From JAKVBK01 sp022447275 (lineage in GTDB: Bacteria > Pseudomonadota > Alphaproteobacteria > Rhodobacterales > Rhodobacteraceae), in NCBI GenBank assembly GCA_047125605.1, contig CP138932.1, forward strand, positions 992,001 to 1,056,000: a stretch of DNA of 64,000 bases. The letters are read 5' to 3'. This document shows positions 8,685 to 17,680 of the stretch, in pieces. Numbering within the stretch: the first letter of the stretch is position 1; every line of letters begins with the position of its first letter. The notes beneath the pieces were generated by a model. It did no database searches. It worked only from the letters and a program-made list of their open reading frames with translations, and was not told the origin of the DNA. The translations under genes were made by a program, and so were the position numbers.

Positions 8685-9770
8685 ATGGCGATCTTCATAC
8701 TGCGCCGCCTGGGCATGATGATCCTGACGGCCTTGTGCCTGACGTTTATCGTGTTCTGGCTGACGAACCTTTATCCAAACCTAGAAAAGCTCGCCAAATC
8801 GGAAGGGAACTTCCGGATGTCCGAAGAGCAGGTGCAATCCTGGCTGGACAAAAACGGCCATGGTGATCCCTTGCTAGTCAAATATGGGCGCTGGCTGGGC
8901 GTTGCCCCGGGTTGGGTCTATGAGGACGAGGACGGAACCGTCCGCGGGCGCTGCATCGCCCCCGGCGCCGCGCTGGAAGACAGTGCCACCTATTGCGGCA
9001 TCCTTCAGGGCTATTGGGGCTTCTCTACCGTCTTCAAAGAAAATGTCGGCACAATTATCGCGGAACGACTGAGCCTGACGGGCAAGCTCATGTTCTGGGT
9101 CATGGTGTTGATGGTGCCGAGCGCCCTGCTGTTAGGGGTGCTGGCCGGTATGCGCGAAGGCTCCCGCCTGGATCGGTCACTCTCCACCTTTTCGATCGCC
9201 TCTACCGCGACGCCGGAATACGTGTCAGGTGTGATCTTCATCGCGGTCTTTGCCGCCTCTGCATCTCCGTTGAACCAATGGCTGAAGGAAAATGGGTTGA
9301 TTGAGGGGCGCACGCTCTTCAAGGGCACGGCCACCTCTGCGATGGAAAATGCCACGCTTGAGAACTTCCTGCTGCCCGTTCTGACCATCGCGCTCTACGG
9401 CATGGGATATATTGCCCGCATGACACGTGCTTCGATGGCCGAAGTCATGACGTCTCAATACATCCGCACGGCCCGGCTGAAAGGTCAGAGTTTTGGCAAT
9501 ATCGTGGTCAAACATGCTTTGCGCAATGCGCTGATCGCCCCTTTCACGGTGATCATGCTGCAATTTCCGTGGCTTCTGAACGGCGTGGTGATTGTTGAAA
9601 CCCTGTTCAACTACAAGGGCTTCGGCTGGACGCTCGTTCAGGCGGCTGGCAACAACGATATCGAGTTGCTGCTGGGATGTTCGGTTGTTGCTGTCGTTGT
9701 GGTTCTGGTCACGCAGCTGATCTCGGACGTGGGCTACGTTTTCCTTAACCCGCGCATTCGCGTTACCTGA
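8685..9770 (+). CDS. ABC transporter permease, DppB/OppB type
   Basis: This is an inner-membrane subunit of a peptide-type importer. The protein begins MAIFILRRLGMMILTALCLT, the characteristic DppB first helix. A periplasmic insert of about 90 residues (rich in Glu, Asp and Gly, with WVYEDEDGT and two Cys) separates helix 1 from helix 2. The cytoplasmic ATPase-contact loop is ARLKGQSFGNIVVKHALRNA. I chose ATG 8685 because GGGAG lies five bases upstream; ATG 8673 would add four residues. It is followed 14 bases later by the second permease. The long insert is shared by many DppB proteins that work with large family-5 binding proteins. Confidence 0.93.
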   Translation: MAIFILRRLGMMILTALCLTFIVFWLTNLYPNLEKLAKSEGNFRMSEEQVQSWLDKNGHGDPLLVKYGRWLGVAPGWVYEDEDGTVRGRCIAPGAALEDSATYCGILQGYWGFSTVFKENVGTIIAERLSLTGKLMFWVMVLMVPSALLLGVLAGMREGSRLDRSLSTFSIASTATPEYVSGVIFIAVFAASASPLNQWLKENGLIEGRTLFKGTATSAMENATLENFLLPVLTIALYGMGYIARMTRASMAEVMTSQYIRTARLKGQSFGNIVVKHALRNALIAPFTVIMLQFPWLLNGVVIVETLFNYKGFGWTLVQAAGNNDIELLLGCSVVAVVVVLVTQLISDVGYVFLNPRIRVT

Positions 9771-9784
9771 GGGGGGATGTCATC

Positions 9785-11215
9785 ATGGAAGCATTGACTT
9801 GGACAGGCAACCTCGCCGTTCTCAACCCCATCCTTGGGTTGGCCTTTATCGCGCTGCTGGCCTGCACGGCAGCCACCATTATCGCGGGCTTCTTCGTCAC
9901 CACCGGAGGCGCAGGTAATGTTGCCACAGTGGCCCGGACACCCGCCGATGTGGCAGCCGTCGCGCTCAACTGGTCGCTTTTGGCGGTGGTGGCGGTGCTG
10001 GCAGCCTATCTGGTGGGCGGTCTTTTGATGCCGACGCCGCAGGCGCGCGGGATCGTGGGCCAGATTTCATATCAGTTCATGCCCGTCTGGATAGCGCTGG
10101 CCATCACCTTTGCGCTCAGCCACCTCTTCAGGGCGCGGCTCGGGCTCTGGGGCAAGCTTATGGGCTCTACCATCGGGTCTATCGGGGCGGCCATTGTGCT
10201 GTTTTGGGTTTTCACGGCCTTTTTTGCGGACATGATCGTCACCCATGATCCACTTGCCCAGCTGTCAGGCATGAAGAACAAAGTGCCCGGCACCCCTCTG
10301 CCCGCGCCGGAAGAGGGCATGTTCGAGTGGTATCTTCTGGGCGGCGATAACCTCGCGCGCGATGTGTTCAGCCGCATGGTGGCCGGCAGTTGGGAAGTGA
10401 TGCAGATCGCCCCTATCGCGACGCTCTTTGCCTTTATGGTTGGGATCACCCTGGGTGTGCCCGCAGGCTTTTACGGCGGAATGTTCGACACGATCCTGAG
10501 CTTTATCGCAAACCTCATCCTCGCCTTTCCGGTCATTCTTCTGTTCTATCTGCTGGTCACACCAGAGATCGTCGACACGGGCCTGCCTAGCTACCTCGCT
10601 GCGGTTTTGTTCGTCTTTCCGATCATCTTCCTGATGGTGCTGTTCAACTCGAAGTTTCACACGCAACCAACCCAGAACAGCGTCATCCTCAGCGTTATTT
10701 TGATCGGTGGGGGATTGCTCTACCTGTCATTGATCAATGAGGAGGGCGGCGTTTTGGACTTCATCCCACGCTGGATGGATCTCTATGACGTGCCGGGCAA
10801 TATCCTGATTGTGTTTGTCTCGGTTGTGTTCGTGAACTCACCCACGGTGTTCCGGATTGTGCGGGGCATCGTGCTCGACATCAAAACACGGGATTACGTG
10901 GCGGCCGCTTATACGCGCGGGGAAGGCCCCTGGTACACGATGCTCTGGGAAATCCTGCCCAATGCCCGTGGTCCGCTGATCGTCGATTTCTGTTTGCGGA
11001 TCGGCTACACAACGATCCTTCTGGGCACCCTTGGCTTCTTTGGCCTTGGGTTAGAGCCAGAAAGCCCCGATTGGGGATCGACGATCAACGATGGGCGCAA
11101 GCTGCTGTCGGTTTATCCGCACCCTGCCCTGCCTCCGGCCTTTGCCCTCATGAGCCTCGTGCTGGGCCTCAACTTGCTGGCCGACGGTCTGCGCGAGGAA
11201 AGCCTCAAGGACTAG
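9785..11215 (+). CDS. ABC transporter permease, DppC/OppC type with long N-terminal membrane extension
   Basis: The second permease has 476 residues, whereas DppC proteins are usually near 300. The first 150 residues contain about four extra hydrophobic segments (for example LALAFIALLACTAATIIAGF-like stretches) before the normal core. The core begins near WYLLGGDNLARDVFSRMVAG, the DppC-type segment preceding the transport domain. The ATPase-contact loop is YTRGEGPWYTMLWEILPNAR, followed by LGTLGFFGLGLEPESPDWG. A hydrophilic insert lies around residues 280-350. The Shine-Dalgarno GGGGGG is nine bases upstream of the ATG. No ATP-binding subunit gene follows on this strand. Confidence 0.9.
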   Translation: MEALTWTGNLAVLNPILGLAFIALLACTAATIIAGFFVTTGGAGNVATVARTPADVAAVALNWSLLAVVAVLAAYLVGGLLMPTPQARGIVGQISYQFMPVWIALAITFALSHLFRARLGLWGKLMGSTIGSIGAAIVLFWVFTAFFADMIVTHDPLAQLSGMKNKVPGTPLPAPEEGMFEWYLLGGDNLARDVFSRMVAGSWEVMQIAPIATLFAFMVGITLGVPAGFYGGMFDTILSFIANLILAFPVILLFYLLVTPEIVDTGLPSYLAAVLFVFPIIFLMVLFNSKFHTQPTQNSVILSVILIGGGLLYLSLINEEGGVLDFIPRWMDLYDVPGNILIVFVSVVFVNSPTVFRIVRGIVLDIKTRDYVAAAYTRGEGPWYTMLWEILPNARGPLIVDFCLRIGYTTILLGTLGFFGLGLEPESPDWGSTINDGRKLLSVYPHPALPPAFALMSLVLGLNLLADGLREESLKD

Positions 11216-11333
11216 TGAGGCCAATGCCGTTGAGATAACCAAAGGCCGCCCCGCTGGTCGCCCTTTTATGCGTGACGCTGCCGATATTTCTACGCTTATG
11301 CGGACAGGACATGCGGCGCTGCGCCGACCAAGA

Positions 11334-11347
11334 GGGGTTTTCACCCC
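11334..11347 (+). terminator. Probable terminator of the ABC importer operon
   Basis: Arms GGGGT and ACCCC close a TTTC loop, followed by ACTTTTTGTGG on the plus strand. The stem is short (five base pairs). It lies 120 bases after the second permease and 70 bases before the convergent RNase J stop, so it may serve both sides, although the minus-strand side lacks a good U-tract. Confidence 0.45.
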
Positions 11348-11417
11348 ACTTTTTGTGGCGCGCATTTATTCAAAGCGCTGCGCCGCAACCTCTCCCTAGG
11401 AGGACACAACGCCCGCC

Positions 11418-13088
11418 CTAGGCCAGTCGGCTGATCACGCAGGTTACCTCGGGCTTTTTGCCAATCTCTGACATGCATGTCTGCCGGACAGTGCGGCGCA
11501 CGGCTTCGTCCAGCTTGTCGTCATCTGTGATCACCTTAGCCGTCGAACGGGCGACCAGCTGGTCTACATCCGCTTCGATCAACTCAGCCAGAGACGCGTT
11601 TGAGCTGCCCGTTTCCGGCAGGCCCTTGAGCTCTGCCCAGGGCTCACCCAGCAATTCGTCGTCCTCATCGAGGATCAGCGTCACCAGGACATGCCCGTTC
11701 AGCGCCATGCGGATCCTGTCGCGGACAACGCCATCAAGCGCCCCGATCTTGGCGGTGCCATCAAGATAGATGCGGCCCGTCTCGACATATTCGGCAACGG
11801 CCGGCGCAGCCCCCGTAAGATCCAGCATGGTGCCATTGGTGGCAATGGCTGAGGCCCGGCCCGTGGCCTGCGCCAGCTTGGCATGCTTGCGCAGCATCCG
11901 GTGCTCGCCATGCATCGGGATCACCATGCGCGGGTTGGTCACCCGGTGCATTTCCTCAAGGTCCGGGCCGTTGGCATGGCCTGATACGTGGTAATCCCCG
12001 GTGCTGTCATCGATCACCTCGATGTCTTTCTCAGAGAACGCATTCACGATGCGCAACACGTCACGCTCGTTGCCGGGGATCGTCTTGGAGGAGAACAGGA
12101 ACGTGTCACCTGCCTTCATCTCCAAGCCCAGAAACTTGCCTCGGGCCAATTGTGCGGTTGCCGCACGCCGTTCGCCCTGGCTGCCGGTTGCCAGCAACAT
12201 CAGGTTTTCCCTTGGGATCGCCGCGGCATCTTCGGGCCCGACCGTGGTGGGGAAATCCGTCAGGACGCCGGTTTCGACCGCCACACTCACCATCCGCCGC
12301 ATGGCCCGGCCCAGCAGGCAGACAGAGCGGCCCGCAGCATCAGCGGCCTGCGCCAGCGTCTTGAGGCGCGCCACGTTGCTGGCAAAGGTGGTGGCCACAA
12401 CCATTCCGGGCTGCTCTGCAATCAGCTTGGTGATCGCAGCGCTGATCTCGGATTCAGAGCGTCCGGGATGGGGCACTGCCACATTGGTACTGTCGCAGAC
12501 CAGCGCATGAATGCCCGGCTTTGCCACCTCGGCCCACAGGGCGGGATCCCAGGGCTCTCCAACGATAGGCTGAGGATCCAGCTTGAAGTCGCCCGTGTGC
12601 ACCAAGCGGCCCGCAGGCGTATCGAGGATGACAGCAGAGCTTTCCGGGATCGAATGAGAAATCGGCACAAAAGAGATGCCGAACGGCCCCACCTGTTCGC
12701 TATGGGGAAACGGCTCCAGCACTTCGACGGCATCCGGGTCACCACCCTGGTCATCGAGCTTGCGGGCGGCGAGCGCCCCGGTGAATTTCCGCGTATAGAC
12801 CGGCACGCGCAGTTTGGACCAGAAATGCCCCAGCGCGCCAATATGATCCTCATGGCCGTGCGTGATGATCACCGCCTCAAGGCGATCGGCACGTTCGATC
12901 AGCCAGCTGAGATCGGGAAAGATCAGGTCGACCCCCGGTGAGCCATCCATATCCCCGAAGGTCACGCCGAGATCGACGAGGATCAGACGCTCCTTACCCG
13001 GTGCGCCCCATCCGTAGACATAGGCGTTCATTCCAACCTCTCCCGCGCCACCGAGGGGGAGGTAAATCAACCGCTCTGCACTGCTCAT
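11418..13088 (-). CDS. rnj: Ribonuclease J (metallo-beta-lactamase-fold RNase)
   Basis: RNase J is an endo- and 5-prime exonuclease in RNA decay and rRNA processing. The 556-residue protein starts LIYLPLGGAGEVGMNAYVYG and carries the beta-CASP metallo-beta-lactamase motifs: VIITHGHEDHIGALGH (metal ligands), RLVHTGDFKLD and HALVCDSTNV. The beta-CASP part follows, with LMLLATGSQGE, YHVSGHANGPDLEEM and MVIPMHGEHRML. AAGGA eight bases upstream supports the ATG. It is the last gene of the long minus-strand run nuo-birA-coaX-rnj, the arrangement seen in several Rhodobacteraceae. The annotation is firm at family level; whether exo or endo activity dominates cannot be read. Confidence 0.95.
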   Translation of the reverse strand: MSSAERLIYLPLGGAGEVGMNAYVYGWGAPGKERLILVDLGVTFGDMDGSPGVDLIFPDLSWLIERADRLEAVIITHGHEDHIGALGHFWSKLRVPVYTRKFTGALAARKLDDQGGDPDAVEVLEPFPHSEQVGPFGISFVPISHSIPESSAVILDTPAGRLVHTGDFKLDPQPIVGEPWDPALWAEVAKPGIHALVCDSTNVAVPHPGRSESEISAAITKLIAEQPGMVVATTFASNVARLKTLAQAADAAGRSVCLLGRAMRRMVSVAVETGVLTDFPTTVGPEDAAAIPRENLMLLATGSQGERRAATAQLARGKFLGLEMKAGDTFLFSSKTIPGNERDVLRIVNAFSEKDIEVIDDSTGDYHVSGHANGPDLEEMHRVTNPRMVIPMHGEHRMLRKHAKLAQATGRASAIATNGTMLDLTGAAPAVAEYVETGRIYLDGTAKIGALDGVVRDRIRMALNGHVLVTLILDEDDELLGEPWAELKGLPETGSSNASLAELIEADVDQLVARSTAKVITDDDKLDEAVRRTVRQTCMSEIGKKPEVTCVISRLA

Positions 13089-13116
13089 GTACGCGGTCCT
13101 TCCTGGCTTGTTGTTG

Positions 13117-13893
13117 TCAGGCTCCGTGAGCCACGTTGTGCCGGTAGATCACGGTCAGGCCGTGCATCGTCAGGTCATCTTCAATGTGGTCAAATAACAC
13201 ATCACCCTGCGAGAACAATGGGGCCAAGCCACCTGTGCCCACAACACGCATGCTGCGCCCGTATTCGCCCTTGATACGGTCACAAATGCCACGCACGAGG
13301 CCGATATATCCCCAGAACACACCTGATTGCATGCATGCCACCGTATTGGTGCCGATGATGGCCTGGGGCTTTGTGACATCCACATGGGGAAGCGCAGCGG
13401 CGGCTTGGTGCAAAGCCTCAAGGCTGAGGTTCACGCCCGGCGCAATCACCCCACCCACATAGGCACCGTCCTCGGCCACCACATCGAAGGTCGTGGCGGT
13501 TCCAAAGTCCACCACGATCAGATCACCGCCATGGCGATCAAAGGCCCCGGCGGAGTTCACCAACCGGTCCGGGCCGATCTGGGTGCCCTCATCAACCCGT
13601 GGGGCATGGGGCAACAGGCATTCAGGTTTGCCCACCACAAGGGGCCGCGTATTGAAGTATCGGTCCGTCAGAACACGCAGGTTGAACACCACACGGGGCA
13701 CCGTGGACGAGATGATCACATCCGAGATGGTCACCTCCAGCTGGTGGTGGGCCAGCAAGGACGAAAACCAGACGTAATACTGATCTGCTGTCCTTTGATG
13801 TTCAGTGGACGTCCGGAAGGTGACGAGGAACGTCTCGCCATCCCAGATCGAAAACACGGTGTTGGTGTTGCCGCAATCGATGCACAAAAGCAT
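13117..13893 (-). CDS. coaX: Type III pantothenate kinase
   Basis: CoaX phosphorylates pantothenate, the first step of coenzyme A synthesis, and belongs to the ASKHA fold and is insensitive to CoA feedback. The 258-residue protein begins MLLCIDCGNTNTVFSIWDG (phosphate 1 motif with the catalytic Asp). It carries GPDRLVNSAGAFDRHGGDLI, then VVDFGTATTFDVVAEDGAYV (phosphate 2) and YVGGVIAPGVNLSLEALHQ. GTGGLAPLF near the C-terminus is the adenosine-contact loop. It lies between birA and RNase J with small gaps. No type I or II kinase is visible here, so this may be the only source of the activity, which I cannot verify from one window. Confidence 0.95.
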   Translation of the reverse strand: MLLCIDCGNTNTVFSIWDGETFLVTFRTSTEHQRTADQYYVWFSSLLAHHQLEVTISDVIISSTVPRVVFNLRVLTDRYFNTRPLVVGKPECLLPHAPRVDEGTQIGPDRLVNSAGAFDRHGGDLIVVDFGTATTFDVVAEDGAYVGGVIAPGVNLSLEALHQAAAALPHVDVTKPQAIIGTNTVACMQSGVFWGYIGLVRGICDRIKGEYGRSMRVVGTGGLAPLFSQGDVLFDHIEDDLTMHGLTVIYRHNVAHGA

Positions 13894-13915
13894 GGTGCGT
13901 CTCCCCAGTCGTCAG

Positions 13916-14692
13916 TCAGAAAAAGATATCCGCCGCCGCCACATGGCGGTTTCCGCGCGGCGTGGCAAGCACAAGGGCGCCATCCGGTGCCAGGTCCTCA
14001 AACACGCCGGTGACCTCATCCCCGGGCATCCGGGCTGTGATTGTCTCGCCCAGCTTGGCGGCCCGGGCCAACCAGGCGGTTCGGATCGGGGCAAAGCCCA
14101 GCCTGTCGTGCTGCGCCATATGCGCGGCAAAGGCCGGGGCCAGATGATCAAGGAACGCTTGCGGAGAAACTGCCGTATCGGTGAGCTCTGACAGGGCTGC
14201 AGGCGGCACCGCCCCTGTCTCCAGCGTGCCCGCATCCGGCGCGGTGGCAAGGTTCACGCCGATGCCAATGGCGAGGCCACAGATGCCATGCCTGTCCGTC
14301 AGCGTTTCCAGAAGAATGCCGGCCATTTTTCCGCCCTGCTGCAAAACGTCATTGGGCCATTTGAGCGCGAAGGCGTCGGGCCGCCCGGTGACTGCAACGC
14401 ACGCATCATGCAGGGCCAGGGCGGCGACGAAAGAGCGTTGCGCGGCATGGGTTGGCGCCACCTGCCCCGGCAGCACCAAAGTGGCCGCGAAGTTCCCCAC
14501 CGGGTTCATCCAGGCCCGGCCACGCCGCCCTTTGGCAGCTGTCTGTTCCAAGGCCAGCAACCAAGTGGGCCCGGACATCTCTGCGATGCGCCGGGCTGCT
14601 TCCAGATTGGTGCTGTCGAGGGTCTGAAACACCCGCCTGTCAACGCCCTCTGGCCACGGGGCAGCTTGGGAGGCGGGTGTATGTGGTGTCAT
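13916..14692 (-). CDS. birA: Biotin--[acetyl-CoA carboxylase] ligase, no DNA-binding domain
   Basis: BirA activates biotin to biotinyl-AMP and transfers it to a carrier-domain lysine. The 258-residue protein lacks the N-terminal helix-turn-helix of E. coli BirA, so it is a ligase only. Motifs are FQTLDSTNLEAARR, the biotin loop KGRRGRAWMNPVGNFAATLV, LKWPNDVLQQGGKMAGILLE and CGLAIGIGVNLA. One base separates its ATG from the nuoN stop (TGACATG), so it is the next cistron of the nuo transcript. Likely clients include the MccA protein encoded about 22 kb upstream in the same orientation. Confidence 0.95.
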   Translation of the reverse strand: MTPHTPASQAAPWPEGVDRRVFQTLDSTNLEAARRIAEMSGPTWLLALEQTAAKGRRGRAWMNPVGNFAATLVLPGQVAPTHAAQRSFVAALALHDACVAVTGRPDAFALKWPNDVLQQGGKMAGILLETLTDRHGICGLAIGIGVNLATAPDAGTLETGAVPPAALSELTDTAVSPQAFLDHLAPAFAAHMAQHDRLGFAPIRTAWLARAAKLGETITARMPGDEVTGVFEDLAPDGALVLATPRGNRHVAAADIFF

Positions 14693-14693
14693 G

Positions 14694-16130
14694 TCAGTTC
14701 ACGAGAGACGCGGCCGCGGCCTCTGCCAGGCCTTCGATCCCGAACATGTTCACAATGCCCAGCAACATGATTGCCGCGCTGGCCAACAAAAGCCCTGCGT
14801 TCAGCGGCGCGATCGTGCCATCGATGCGGCGCGCATCCGGATCCCCGAAATACATGAAGTACACGATGCGCAGGTAGTAATAGGCCCCGATGACAGACGC
14901 CACCACCCCGGCCACAGCCAACCATGTCAGTCCGGCATCCACCGCGGCCAGCAGCACGCCGTACTTGGCGAAGAAACCCAGCATTGGCGGCACGCCCGCA
15001 AGGCTAAAGAACAGCACCAGCAGCGCGCAGGCCGCGCCCGGCGAACGCTCAGCCAGCATGTTGAGCCCGGCAATATCCGTGACGTGACGGCCATCGTGCT
15101 CCATCGAGAGGATGAAGGCAAAGGTGCCGATATTCATCACAACGTAGATCGTCATGTAGATCAGCATGGCTTCCACGCCCACCGCCGTACCAGCCGCGAG
15201 GCCGACCAGCGCGTAACCCATATGGGCAATGGATGAATACGCCATCAGACGCTTGATATCGGTCTGGCCAATTGCGGCAACCGCGCCAAGGAACATGGAC
15301 GCCAGGGCGAGGAAGGCAAGGATCTGCTGCCAATCCCCGACAACCGTGCCAAAGGCGTCATGCACAACCCGCGCAAAGAGCGCCATGGCAGCCATCTTCG
15401 GCGCCGTTGCAAAAAAGGCGGTAACGGCTGTGGGCGAGCCTTCATAGACATCCGGTGTCCACATGTGGAACGGCGCGGCAGAAACCTTGAAGGCCAAGCC
15501 CGCAGCCATGAACACAAGCCCGAACAGCAGCCCCAGCGAGATCCCACCCTCCGAGGCCTGAACAATGCCCTCAAATGTGGTGGTGCCCGCAAAGCCGTAG
15601 GTCAGCGAGGCCCCGTAGAGCAACATGCCCGAGGACAGCGCGCCCAGCACGAAATACTTCAGGCCCGCCTCGGTGGATTTCACATTGTCACGGCGCAGAG
15701 CTGCCACGACGTAGAGGCTCAGCGATTGCAGTTCGAGACCCATATACAAGGCGATCAGATCACCGGCAGACACCATCACCATCATGCCCACAACGGCGAG
15801 CGTGATCAGGATCGGGTATTCAAAGCGCAACAGACCGCGCTGCATCATGTAGCCCTGAGACAGCAGCAGCACGACGGCTGCCGACACCAGGATCACCACC
15901 TTCGCAAAACGTGCAAAGCCGTCGTTTTGCAACATGCCGTTGAAGGCGCTGCCCGTGGCGCTGCCGCCGGTGCCAATCCATAGGGCCATCACCAAAAACA
16001 GCGCTGAGGTTGCCAGCACCAGTGTTGGGGCCATGGCGTCTTTCTTGGTGTAGACCGCGAAGATCAGCGCGGCCATGGCGTAGACCGAAAGGATGATTTC
16101 GGGAAGAACGATAGCGAGGTCAGCGGACAT
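14694..16130 (-). CDS. nuoN: NADH-quinone oxidoreductase subunit N
   Basis: NuoN is one of three antiporter-like proton-channel subunits in the membrane arm of complex I. The protein of about 478 residues is hydrophobic throughout with about 14 helices. It contains KYFVLGALSSGMLLYGASL, the AAPFHMWTPDVYEGSPTAV segment and KRLMAYSSIAHMGYALVG, all family landmarks. The start at 16130 follows the nuoM stop by one base (TGA G ATG). It is the last canonical subunit gene of the operon; birA follows immediately. Confidence 0.97.
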   Translation of the reverse strand: MSADLAIVLPEIILSVYAMAALIFAVYTKKDAMAPTLVLATSALFLVMALWIGTGGSATGSAFNGMLQNDGFARFAKVVILVSAAVVLLLSQGYMMQRGLLRFEYPILITLAVVGMMVMVSAGDLIALYMGLELQSLSLYVVAALRRDNVKSTEAGLKYFVLGALSSGMLLYGASLTYGFAGTTTFEGIVQASEGGISLGLLFGLVFMAAGLAFKVSAAPFHMWTPDVYEGSPTAVTAFFATAPKMAAMALFARVVHDAFGTVVGDWQQILAFLALASMFLGAVAAIGQTDIKRLMAYSSIAHMGYALVGLAAGTAVGVEAMLIYMTIYVVMNIGTFAFILSMEHDGRHVTDIAGLNMLAERSPGAACALLVLFFSLAGVPPMLGFFAKYGVLLAAVDAGLTWLAVAGVVASVIGAYYYLRIVYFMYFGDPDARRIDGTIAPLNAGLLLASAAIMLLGIVNMFGIEGLAEAAAASLVN

Positions 16131-16131
16131 C

Positions 16132-17679
16132 TCAGTAGCCTCCAGCGGCAACTTGGGTGGACATCTCGAACGCAGAAAGCGCGGCGGTCCGGGTGTCGAT
16201 CAACGCGCCCACAGAGGGCCCGATGACATCTGTCACGAGCGAGGGGTAAACGCCCAATCCGATCGTCATGATGATCAGCGGCGTAAAAATCCATTTCTCG
16301 CGCGGGGTCATATCAGTGATCCCCTTGAGGCTTTCCTTGATCAGATCCCCCATCACAACCCGGCGGTACAGCCAAAGGGCATAGGCGGCTGACAGGATAA
16401 CGCCCGTAGTAGCGATCACGGCCACCCAAGTGTTGACCTGGAAAACGCCCATCAAGGTGAGGAATTCACCGACAAAGCCCGAGGTGCCCGGCAGGCCGAC
16501 ATTGGCCATGGTGAAGAGCATGAAGATCGCCGCATAGGCCGGCATTTTGTTCACCAGGCCGCCATAGGCGTCAATCTCGCGGGTGTGCATCCGATCATAG
16601 ATGACGCCCACGCACAGGAACAACGCGCCCGAGATAAAGCCGTGGCTCAACATCTGGAAAATCGCGCCGTCGATGCCCTGCTGGTTGGCGGCGAAAATGC
16701 CCATGGTGACGTAGCCCATATGGGCGACCGACGAATAGGCGATCAGCTTTTTCATGTCTTGCTGGGCCAAAGCCACAAGCGACGTGTAGACAATGGCAAT
16801 GGCCGACAACCACAGCACCAGCGGCGCCATGATCTCGGAGGCCACAGGGAACATGGGCAGGCTGAACCGCAGGAACCCGTAGCCGCCCATTTTCAGAAGG
16901 ATCGCCGCCAGCACCACCGAGCCCGCCGTGGGCGCCTGAACATGCGCGTCGGGCAGCCAAGTATGGACAGGCCACATCGGCATCTTGACGGCAAAGCTGG
17001 CAAAGAACGCAAGCCAAAGCATCGTCTGCAGGCCACCAACCACCTGAACGCCCAGCAGGCTGAACTGCTCCGTGCCAAAGCTGTGGACCAGCAATTGTTC
17101 AATATCGGTGGTACCCGCGTCGACATACATCGCGATCATCGCCACCAGCATCAGCACCGAGCCGAGGAAGGTGTAGAGGAAGAACTTGAAGCTGGCATAC
17201 ACCCGGTTCGCGCCACCCCAGATCCCGATAATCAGGAACATCGGGATCAGTCCGGCCTCAAAGAAAAGGTAGAACAGCACCAGATCCAGCGCCATGAATA
17301 CGCCCAGCATCAGCGTTTCCAGCAGCAGGAATGCAATCATGTATTCCTTGACGCGGCGCTTCACATCCCAGGAAGCCGCAATCACCAGCGGCATCGTAAA
17401 GGTGGTGAGCATGACAAACAGCACGCTGATGCCATCAACGCCCATCTTGTAGGTCAGGCCGAACACCCAATCGCGCTGCTCCACGAACTGAAAGCCCGTG
17501 TCCTGCGGATCGAACTGGGTGATGATAAAGAGTGACACGAAGAACGTGAAACCGGTGGCGATCAGCGACAGCCACTTGGCATTCTTCTGCGCCGCTTCGT
17601 CATCGCCGCGCAAAAACAGCGCCATGATCAGCGCGCCGACAGCCGGCGTGAAGGTGACAATGGAAAGGAGATTGTCCAT
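16132..17679 (-). CDS. nuoM: NADH-quinone oxidoreductase subunit M
   Basis: This is a membrane-arm antiporter-like subunit of complex I with 515 residues and about 14 helices. Landmarks are KMGVDGISVLFVMLTTFTMP, FLLLETLMLGVFMALDLVLF (with the conserved Glu of the proton path), MPMWPVHTWLPDAHVQAPTA and KKLIAYSSVAHMGYVTMG. The ATG follows the nuoL stop by one base (TGATATG) and the stop is one base before nuoN, so L-M-N are tightly coupled. The C-terminus continues with a short polar tail. Confidence 0.97.
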   Translation of the reverse strand: MDNLLSIVTFTPAVGALIMALFLRGDDEAAQKNAKWLSLIATGFTFFVSLFIITQFDPQDTGFQFVEQRDWVFGLTYKMGVDGISVLFVMLTTFTMPLVIAASWDVKRRVKEYMIAFLLLETLMLGVFMALDLVLFYLFFEAGLIPMFLIIGIWGGANRVYASFKFFLYTFLGSVLMLVAMIAMYVDAGTTDIEQLLVHSFGTEQFSLLGVQVVGGLQTMLWLAFFASFAVKMPMWPVHTWLPDAHVQAPTAGSVVLAAILLKMGGYGFLRFSLPMFPVASEIMAPLVLWLSAIAIVYTSLVALAQQDMKKLIAYSSVAHMGYVTMGIFAANQQGIDGAIFQMLSHGFISGALFLCVGVIYDRMHTREIDAYGGLVNKMPAYAAIFMLFTMANVGLPGTSGFVGEFLTLMGVFQVNTWVAVIATTGVILSAAYALWLYRRVVMGDLIKESLKGITDMTPREKWIFTPLIIMTIGLGVYPSLVTDVIGPSVGALIDTRTAALSAFEMSTQVAAGGY

Positions 17680-17680
17680 A

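Noticed and set aside
11270..11401. 43-codon plus-strand frame after the second permease, considered as an ATPase remnant
   Set aside because: The translated peptide is Arg-rich, contains the terminator-like hairpin and shows no Walker or ABC signature motif.
12001..12941. Long open frames on the plus strand opposite RNase J
   Set aside because: They are shadows of the high-G+C coding strand; the minus strand carries all metallo-beta-lactamase motifs.
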